Source: Sphingomonas sp. 7/4-4 (GTDB lineage: Bacteria; Pseudomonadota; Alphaproteobacteria; Sphingomonadales; Sphingomonadaceae). Taken from it: a stretch of 64,000 nt of DNA. Numbering within the stretch: position 1 is the stretch's first letter; each line of letters begins with the position of its first letter. Under the pieces are notes generated by a model. The model was not told the origin of the DNA, searched no databases, and worked only from the letters and a program-made list of their open reading frames with translations. The stretch spans positions 3,240,501 to 3,304,500 of the forward strand of contig NZ_CP115960.1 in NCBI RefSeq assembly GCF_027941955.1, written 5' to 3'. Both the position numbers and the translations under genes were made by a program. This document shows, in pieces, positions 56,945 to 64,000 of the stretch.

Positions 56945-57972
56945 CCGGACAGGGGCGCCCGATCCGCTTCCTCGCGCTGGTGGCGCTCGGCTGGGTCGGT
57001 GTCCGTATCGCGTTGCTCTGGTCGCAGACCGGCTCGCTTCCCGAAGCGATCCGGCGCGTGGTGCCGCTAGCATCGCCGGCCATCCCGGGCGCGGTCGCCG
57101 CACCGGTGCAGGTGCGTCCCGTTCCGGCCGTTCGAGCGGCCTATATTCCCGTCCTCGTTCGCCTGCCTCAGCCGTCTCCGCCCCAACCGTCCCCATATGC
57201 GACGTCTGCACAAGTCGTCGCAGACCCGGAGCGCGTCCAGATGGCGCTGCTCGCGCTCGTCCAATATGGCGCGCCCGCCTTTGCCGGCGTCGCGCCCGTG
57301 CCGCTGCCGCCCGCCGCGCAACCCGACCATCTGCCGCCGTCGCCCTCGCGCTGGTCGGCGAGCGCGTGGCTGGTGGCGCGTCCTGGCGCGGGGCTCGGCG
57401 CCGCACCGGGCGCGAGCCAGCTCGGCGGTAGCCAGGCCGGACTGCGCATTGCCTATATGCTCCTCCCGGAACAGCGGCTGGCGGCCGTTGCGCGGTTGGT
57501 GACTCCGCTTCGAGGCAAAGGCGCCGAAGCCTCGCTGGGTCTCGAATGGCAGCCGACCCAGGCGCCGGTCCGCCTCGCCGTCGAACAGCGTTTCGGCCTC
57601 GACGGCACCAAAGGTGGGCCCGGTGTCGGCGTCATCGCGGGGTTCGACGGACCGGTTGCGTCCGGTTTCCGGCTCGAATCCTATGGTCAGGCGGGAGCGA
57701 TTCGCCGTGACCGCAGCGAACCCTATGCCGACGGCGCCGTCCGCGCGACGCACACCCTCGCCGAAGGCGGCGGCGTGCGGCTCGCGCTCGGCGGCGGTGC
57801 CTGGGGCGCGGCGCAGCGCGACGCCGCGCGCCTGGATATTGGTCCCTCCGCAACGCTCGCGCTCCCGCTTGGGCAGCAGAATGTCCGCCTCGCGCTCGAC
57901 TGGCGCCAGCGCGTGGCGGGCAATGCCCGTCCCGGCTCGGGCCTCGCACTCACGCTCGGAAGCGATTTCTAG
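56941..57972 (+). CDS. Membrane-anchored or secreted barrel-like protein, partner of the NfrB-like enzyme
   Basis: 343 residues. An N-terminal hydrophobic helix (FLALVALGWVGVRIALLW) is followed by a proline-rich stretch (VRPVPAVRAAYIPVLVRLPQPSPPQPSP) and about 190 residues of alternating beta strands (EASLGLEWQPTQAPVRLAVEQRFGL ... RLALDWRQRVAGNAR) ending in phenylalanine (LTLGSDF), as outer-membrane barrels do. This resembles the C-terminal barrel of NfrA, the outer-membrane partner of NfrB, but lacks its large TPR region. The call is by pattern and by the 4-base overlap with the glycosyltransferase. Confidence 0.6.
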   Translation: MTGQGRPIRFLALVALGWVGVRIALLWSQTGSLPEAIRRVVPLASPAIPGAVAAPVQVRPVPAVRAAYIPVLVRLPQPSPPQPSPYATSAQVVADPERVQMALLALVQYGAPAFAGVAPVPLPPAAQPDHLPPSPSRWSASAWLVARPGAGLGAAPGASQLGGSQAGLRIAYMLLPEQRLAAVARLVTPLRGKGAEASLGLEWQPTQAPVRLAVEQRFGLDGTKGGPGVGVIAGFDGPVASGFRLESYGQAGAIRRDRSEPYADGAVRATHTLAEGGGVRLALGGGAWGAAQRDAARLDIGPSATLALPLGQQNVRLALDWRQRVAGNARPGSGLALTLGSDF

Positions 57973-58020
57973 CTCGGAGGCTTTTGCACTGCCGCGCAAA
58001 CGCGGTATCGCCTCCCCGCA

Positions 58021-58931
<911 letters not shown>

Positions 58932-58935
<4 letters not shown>

Positions 58936-59701
58936 AACGGCTCGGCGCCATCCTGATGGTGCTCGGCGCGCCGCTGCTGATGGGGCAGGCCAAGCCCGTG
59001 CTCGTCCCCGACGTCTCGCAGCGCGATATCGAGATCGCTTATTCGTTCACCGGCGCGGAGCTCCTGCTGTTCGGCGCGATCCTCTATCCGCGCGGCCGCG
59101 CCCCGATCCCGAGGACGGGCCCGTGGACATCGTCGTGGTGGTCAAGGGGCCGACCCAGTCGATCCTCGTGCGCGAGAAGGCGCAGCGGGCAGGCATCTGG
59201 CTCAATGCCGAATCGATGCGCTATCGCTCGGCACCGAGCTTCTATGCGATCGCCTCGCCGCGGCCGATCCGGAAGATCGTCGATGAGCGTACCCGCGCCA
59301 TCTTCGAGCTCGGCGTCGACAGCCTCCAGCTTTCGCCGGCCTCCGGTGCGGTTCCGGAAGTGCAGCAGCGCTTCGATCGGGGCCTCGTCGATCTGCGCAC
59401 GCGCAGCGGCCTTTATTACGAAGCTCCCGGCGCCGTGGAGATCACCGGCGGCGTTCTCTATCGCGCGCGCCTCGCCATACCGGCGCGCGTGCCCGTGGGG
59501 CGCTTCACTGCCGAGACCTTCCTGATCCAGAATGGCCGTGTGCTCGCCGCGGCGGTGCGGCCGATCGACATCCGCAAATCGGGCTTCGAACGCTTCATCG
59601 CCAGCAGCGCGGAGCATTACTCGATTTCCTACGGATTGATCGCAGTGGCGCTGTCGGTATTGTTCGGCTGGGGAGCGGGCGCGATCTGGCGGCGCTTCTG
59701 A
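58932..59701 (+). CDS. TIGR02186 family membrane protein; one frameshift
   Basis: About 256 residues. The head (KRLGAILMVLGAPLLMGQAKP, then VPDVSQRDIEIAYSFTGAELLLFGAILYP) starts at GTG 58932 and the rest (VVVKGPTQSILVREKAQRAGIWLNAE) is in another frame. One C added to the CCC at 59108-59110 gives PIPEDGPVDIVVVVKG. A C-terminal membrane helix (SYGLIAVALSVLFGWGAGAIW) anchors the protein, with the main domain in the periplasm. Family function is unknown; the constant neighbour is TauE/SafE, so it may assist that exporter. Confidence 0.85.
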
Positions 59702-59769
59702 ATTATCAGACAACCTAAAATTTACGCTCCCATGCGCATGATGCTCCGCACAACCCCGGGGAGTATCCG

Positions 59770-61442
59770 ATGGAAGGTCAGTTCGGCGCGCGCGCCCTGG
59801 ATAACGCCGTGCCCGTTTCGTCGGGAGACGCGGCCTCGCCGCGCGTCCAGGCCCGTCCGATCGGCGCCGTGCTCGAGATCGCCGGATCGTCGAGCCAGGT
59901 GATGTTCGACCCCGCCGAGATCGAGGCGCTCGCCACCAGCAGCGACGTCGCGGTCGCCAATGCCGGGCAGGTGGGCAGCCAGGTCAAATTGCGCGTCGGC
60001 AGCATTTGGCTGATCGCCAATGTCCGTTCGCTGCGGCTCGATGCCGGCGGTGACCGGATCCTCGCGCAGGTCGATTTCCTCGGCGAAGGCGACGAGGAGA
60101 AGCTCACCGGCAAGCTCTACAAGTTCCGCCGCGGCGTCACGCGTTATCCGACGCCGGGCTGCGCGGTGTTCCCGATCTCGACCGCCGATCTCAAGCAGAT
60201 CTACGCCGCCGACGATCGCGCCCATATCGAGATCGGCAATGTCTATCCGACCAAGGATATCCGCGCCGCGCTTTATATCGATTCGATGCTCGGCAAGCAT
60301 TTCGCATTGCTTGGGTCGACCGGCACCGGCAAGTCGACCGCCGCGGCCCTGATCCTCCACCGGATCTGCGAGCTTTCGCCGCAGGGTCATATCGTGATGA
60401 TCGATCCGCACGGCGAATATGCCAGTGCGTTCAAGACCACCGGCGCGCTCTACGACGTCTCGAACCTGCAGATGCCGTATTGGCTGATGAATTTCGAGGA
60501 GCATTGCGAGGTGTTCCTCACCACGCAGGGCTCGGACCGCCAGGTCGATGCCGACATCCTCGCCAAATGCATCCTGCTCGCCAAGGGCAAGAACCGGCTC
60601 GCCCAGGAATTCGGCAAGCTGACCGTCGATGCGCCGATCCCCTATCTGCTCTCGGACCTCACCCAGATCCTCCAGACGGAAATGGGCAAGATGGACAAGG
60701 CGACCGATACGGGCCCCTATCTCCGGCTGCGCAGCAAGGTCGACGAGATCAAGGGCGATCCGCGTTACGCCTTCATGTTCTCCGGCATGCTGGTCGCCGA
60801 TACGATGGCGAACTTCCTCGCCCGCGTCTTCCGTTTGCCGGGTGACGGCAAGCCGATCTCGATCGTCGACGTCTCCGGCGTGCCGAGCGAGATCACGTCC
60901 GTGGTCGTGGCCGTTCTCTCGCGCATGGTGTTCGATTTCGCGATCTGGTCGCGCGGCGAGGCCAAGCGGCCGGTGCTGCTGGTCTGCGAAGAGGCGCACC
61001 GCTACGTTCCCAACGAGCGCAACGCCGATGGTTCGTCCGTCGGCCGCATCCTCAGCCGGATCGCCAAGGAAGGCCGTAAATACGGCGTCTCGCTGGGGCT
61101 GATCACGCAGCGTCCGTCGGACCTCGCCGAAGGCGTGCTCTCGCAATGCGGCACGATCCTGTCGATGCGGCTCAACAACGAACGCGATCAGGCCTTCGTC
61201 AAGGCGGCGATGCCCGAAGGTGCGCGCGGCTTCCTCGATTCGATCCCGGCTCTGCGGAATCGCGAGTGCATCGCCGTGGGCGAAGGTGTCGCCACGCCGA
61301 TCCGCCTGCTGTTCGACGCGCTCGAGGACGGCAAGCGTCCGGCGTCCGATGATCCTCTGTTTTCCGAATTGTGGCGCGAGACCGGCGGCGAGGAACTGAT
61401 GCTCGAACGCACGATCAAGCGCTGGCGTTCGCAGGGAAGTAA
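59770..61442 (+). CDS. HerA-like DNA-translocating ATPase (DUF87)
   Basis: A HerA/FtsK-like ATPase of about 557 residues. The HAS-barrel part comes first, with AVFPISTADLKQIY; Walker A is GSTGTGKS at 182-189; then MIDPHGEYASAF and the Walker B region VLLVCEEAHRYVPNER, followed by ISRIAKEGRKYGVSLGLITQRPSDLAEGVLSQCGT with an arginine finger. HerA forms hexamers that usually pair with NurA nuclease in DNA end resection; no nurA is adjacent. As read, the frame continues to 61563 into the antisense gene. One G added at 61434-61436 would give ...RSQGK and stop at 61442, so the true end is probably there. Confidence 0.85.
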
Positions 61443-61478
61443 TCCCGACGCGCCGGCCGGGCCGCGCGATTCCCGGCG

Positions 61479-61940
61479 TCAATTGCCGCTTGGATCTGCC
61501 AGATCGGGGAAGAGCTGTTCGATAGCGCCTCGCAGGTCGTCGTTGCCGGGAAGCAGGCCATGATGATCGAGCAATCGCTTCACTAACGCTGCCTTGTGCG
61601 GACCGACGCCCGGCATTGCCTCGAGGCCGGGAAGGTTCGGGTCGCGAAGCCGTTCCGCCACATCTCCGAGCGTCCGGTAGCCCGCCGATGTCAGCTGCCG
61701 GCGTAATCCCCATGGCAATATGGACTGGTTCACCGGGAAATCACGAGCGGTAGCGTTCGGCGTCGTGCGCAGCAGCCGCGTGCCGCCCGCTTTCTCTCGC
61801 GAGAGGGTTCGACGAACATGGCCAAGTTGGGCGGAGCTAAGCCCGAGCTGGCGTGCGATCTGTCGGTACGTACAGCCGGATGCGCGCAGCGCGCGGGCTT
61901 CTTCCACATTGAGCGTGGCTTGCTGCGACGGGCTCAACAT
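61479..61940 (-). CDS. Small HTH + alpha-CTD/helix-hairpin-helix-like protein of unknown function
   Basis: 153 residues without a known name. Residues ~10-45 form an HTH-like unit (VEEARALRASGCTYRQIARQLGLSSAQLGHVRRTL), as in resolvase/Myb-like HTH. The C-terminal part (ILPWGLRRQLTSAGYRTLGDVAERL ... LPGLEAMPGVGPHKAALVKRLLDHHGLL) resembles the RNA polymerase alpha C-terminal domain or an HhH motif: LxxxLxxxG-tLgDv...MPGvGphK. Such a fold binds DNA backbone or minor groove. It could be a DNA-binding regulator or nucleoid protein. It converges on the HerA-like gene. The start ATG is at 61938-61940. Confidence 0.6.
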   Translation of the reverse strand: MLSPSQQATLNVEEARALRASGCTYRQIARQLGLSSAQLGHVRRTLSREKAGGTRLLRTTPNATARDFPVNQSILPWGLRRQLTSAGYRTLGDVAERLRDPNLPGLEAMPGVGPHKAALVKRLLDHHGLLPGNDDLRGAIEQLFPDLADPSGN

Positions 61941-62027
61941 TGGTCCCGATTCGTCCCTTTGAAGGTGCCGGCGGCTTGTTGTGGAGTTCGTCGAGCTTGC
62001 GATAGTCGGCGCACGCTCAGGCGGACC

Positions 62028-63512
62028 TCAGTCCTCGTCCTTCTCCGCCCCGCGCCCCACCGGCACCGACAGGAGCTGGCCCAGCTTCGAGCGGAACTCG
62101 CCGAGATCGCTGCCGGTCAGCTGGCGCATCGACGTGAACGCCACCGAGCGCGGGTTTACCGCGACGCCGTTCTTGTAGAGCTCGTAATGGAGGTGCGGGC
62201 CGGTCGAGAGACCGGTATTGCCCACCGCGCCGATCACCTGACCCTTGCGCACGCTCTGTCCGCTGCGCACTACGATCCGACTGAGATGGCCATAGCCGGT
62301 GCCGAACGCGCCGCCGTGATCGAGCTTGATGAAATTGCCGTAGCCCGAGCTGCGTCCCGCGAACTGCACGACGCCGTCGGTGGCGGCATAGACCGGTGCG
62401 CCCCAGGGTGCGGCGATGTCGACGCCCCGGTGCATCCGCGTATAGCCGAGGATCGGATGGCGGCGCATGCCGAACGCCGAAGAGAAGCGGCCGTTGGTCG
62501 GCATCGCCATCATGCCGGTCTTGTTGCCCTTGCCGGCACCGTCGAACCATTCGATCTTGCCGTTCGATTCCCACGGCATCATCTGGACCCTACTGTCGCA
62601 GCCGCTGACGCCGGCATAGAGCAGATTGCCGAGCTGGACCTCGCCGGTGGCGGCGCGCGCCTGCTTGACGATGATGTCGAACTTGCAGTTCGAGCCGAGC
62701 CGCGCGACGGGCACGCGGGTGGCCAGCGTGCGGATATAGGATTCGACGGCCTTGGCCGGCGCGCCGGCGGCGCGCGCCGAGCGATACAGGCTCGATCCGA
62801 CCGCGCCCTGCACGCGCAGCGGCGTATGGTCGATCGCGATCGGGATGACCTTCAGGTTGAGCGAGGCACCGACCCGAGTGATCTCCATCCTCTTGTCGAA
62901 TGCCGCGCGCAGCTCGAGCCGCTCCAGCGGCCGCGGCTGCGATTTCTCGGGACGCCTGCCGAGCTGATAGTCGAGCAAGGTGCTCTGGATCTCGCCCAGC
63001 GGCATCGCGCTCGAAACGAGCTGGCCGACCTGGGTGGCGTCCGTCTTGCCGACGCCGGTGCGCTGGAGGACCGAGACCAGCGCCGCGCCGAATGCGAGCT
63101 TGGCGGTTCCCTCGATAATCGGGCGTTCGGGCGTATCGGTCAGCGGCGAGACGAGCTTGGTCGCGGCGACGCGGTAGCCGCTGGTCGCGCCCTGGGCGAG
63201 CGGTGTGATCGCCTGCGCGCGGGCAGCGTCCCATTCGGCGCCGCTAAGCGCGGGCGCGACGGTGCCGTAGATCGGGGTTTCGAAGCCGGGTGCCATCAGC
63301 ACGGTCAGCGCACACAGGCCGATGCAGGTGGCGACGCCGCGATACCAGGTGAGCGAGCCGATCCGCGCGCCGAGATCGGGCGCCAGATCGAGATCGGCGA
63401 AGAAGCGGCGCTTGAGCTGAGTGCTGAGGGCGGTGCCGGGCACAGCGGCGAGCGCAGGCGTGGCGATGCCGCCGCCGCCGAGCTCCAGGCCATGATCGTT
63501 ACGCAGGAACAA
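62028..63512 (-). CDS. M23-family metallopeptidase (peptidoglycan endopeptidase)
   Basis: 494 residues. An internal membrane helix near residues 55-75 (GVATCIGLCALTVLMAPG) anchors it; the middle is a long substrate-recognition region; the peptidase at the C-terminus has the zinc-site residues MHRGVDIAAPWG (H-x3-D) and HLHYEL, and the LytM fold GYGHLSRIVVRSGQSV. It cleaves peptidoglycan cross-links for cell division or growth. TTG at 63510-63512 is the apparent start; no better start is in frame before a stop. The last residues are charged (GRGAEKDED). Confidence 0.85.
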   Translation of the reverse strand: MFLRNDHGLELGGGGIATPALAAVPGTALSTQLKRRFFADLDLAPDLGARIGSLTWYRGVATCIGLCALTVLMAPGFETPIYGTVAPALSGAEWDAARAQAITPLAQGATSGYRVAATKLVSPLTDTPERPIIEGTAKLAFGAALVSVLQRTGVGKTDATQVGQLVSSAMPLGEIQSTLLDYQLGRRPEKSQPRPLERLELRAAFDKRMEITRVGASLNLKVIPIAIDHTPLRVQGAVGSSLYRSARAAGAPAKAVESYIRTLATRVPVARLGSNCKFDIIVKQARAATGEVQLGNLLYAGVSGCDSRVQMMPWESNGKIEWFDGAGKGNKTGMMAMPTNGRFSSAFGMRRHPILGYTRMHRGVDIAAPWGAPVYAATDGVVQFAGRSSGYGNFIKLDHGGAFGTGYGHLSRIVVRSGQSVRKGQVIGAVGNTGLSTGPHLHYELYKNGVAVNPRSVAFTSMRQLTGSDLGEFRSKLGQLLSVPVGRGAEKDED

Positions 63513-63749
63513 GGCGCGATGCCCCCGAAAACTCCGTCGTCGAATGTGCCGCCACCCCCGGCGAACACCGGATCACTGTGGAAGAGAGCGATTAAAGTCA
63601 AATTAAGCAGCCCATTCCGTTCCCCTGACTCCGGCGATCTGTGCACATGCCGGGACCAAGGGAATCCTCATGTTTGAATGTCCTAATAAATCAACATGGT
63701 TAAGGGACCTTTGCAATCAGGGGTGTTGCTTAAGGGCTGACTCGGAACG
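63513..63749. other. Intergenic region between M23 peptidase and helicase
   Basis: 237 bases between divergent genes, with AT-rich stretches around 63590-63605 (TTAAAGTCAAATTAAG) and 63670-63705 (AATAAATCAACATGG). It presumably contains both promoters. No gene or operator was seen. Confidence 0.35.
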
Positions 63750-64000
63750 ATGTTGGTTGGCGACATGAGCCAGTTCGCGCGTTCGCCGGTCACTGCGGTG
63801 CTCGGCCCCACCAATACCGGCAAGACCCACCTCGCGGTCGAGCGGATGTGCGGCCATGCCAGCGGCATGATCGGCTTCCCGCTGCGGCTGCTCGCGCGCG
63901 AAGTCTATGACCGTGTCGTCCGGATGAAGGGCGTGGAATCGGTCGGGCTGATCACCGGCGAGGAGAAGATACTCCTCCCAAAGCGAAATGGCTGCTGTGC
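63750..64000 (+). CDS. Suv3-like DEAD/DEAH helicase, N-terminal fragment; frameshift near the window end
   Basis: Only the first ~84 codons are visible. Walker A is GPTNTGKT, the signature of the mitochondrial Suv3/bacterial helicase family, followed by HLAVERMCGHASGMIGFPLRLLAREVYDR and GVESVGLITGEEK. After this the expected ILPPKAKWLLC is out of frame; one C added near 63973-63979 restores it, so one more base seems missing. It would be an ATP-dependent RNA helicase of the RNA-decay type. The start may be ATG 63750 or ATG 63765 (MSQFARSP). Confidence 0.85.
   Translation, partial: MLVGDMSQFARSPVTAVLGPTNTGKTHLAVERMCGHASGMIGFPLRLLAREVYDRVVRMKGVESVGLITGEEKILLPKRNGCC

Overview
The window is chromosomal DNA of very high GC from an alphaproteobacterium, most likely a sphingomonad (Sphingomonas or a close relative). 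Pointers are the pheS-pheT, rpmI-rplT and prfC housekeeping genes, the alphaproteobacterial ubiquinol-cytochrome c chaperone/DUF177/BamE neighbourhood, two large TonB-dependent receptors, and a TauE/SafE-TIGR02186 pair. No phage, plasmid, IS element, CRISPR or rRNA was found. One tRNA (Ser-GGA) is present.

Layout. 1-5.4 kb: end of an NTF2-like gene, a HAD phosphatase, an Mla/MCE lipid-transport operon (STAS-permease, ATPase, MCE protein, lipoprotein), a secreted cyclophilin and tRNA-Ser. 5.4-15 kb: a long AT-richer leader, a secreted four-cysteine protein, a giant YadA-type trimeric autotransporter of about 2275 residues, a BamE-like and a Skp-like periplasmic protein. 15-18 kb: a TonB-dependent receptor. 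18-26.6 kb: a copper island: copB and copA (minus), a CnrYXH-like sigma/anti-sigma/metal-sensor cassette (minus), copC, copD, a Cu P-type ATPase and cueR (plus). Both copper units have promoters with the 19-bp spacer of MerR-type activators. 26.6-41.5 kb: VOC protein, AsmA, L35/L20, LysE exporter, methyltransferase, pheST, SDR, lipocalin-like/CGNR divergent pair, aldose epimerase, prfC, a small secreted protein and an MFS transporter. 41.5-47 kb: TonB receptor and divergent TetR with an operator-like dyad, DUF177, CBP3-type chaperone, BamE, RcnB-like protein. 47-55.4 kb: pbpC and a bacterial alpha-2-macroglobulin with a CLEQ thioester. 55.5-64 kb: NfrB-like glycosyltransferase plus barrel protein, TauE/SafE plus TIGR02186, HerA-like ATPase, a small HTH/alpha-CTD-like protein, an M23 peptidase and the start of a Suv3-like helicase.

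A striking property is that about twenty genes are broken by single-base indels, nearly all of them one base missing from a short G/C/A/T run, and nearly all repairable to a full-length family member. This looks like consensus error in a long-read assembly rather than mass gene decay. Joined coordinates are given for these genes and each break is located. The most interesting biology is the CnrYXH-like regulator placed in a copper island (all five CnrX metal ligands conserved at identical spacing once one base is restored), the trimeric autotransporter followed by its own apparent periplasmic assembly factors, and a small protein fusing an HTH to an RNA-polymerase alpha-CTD-like domain.
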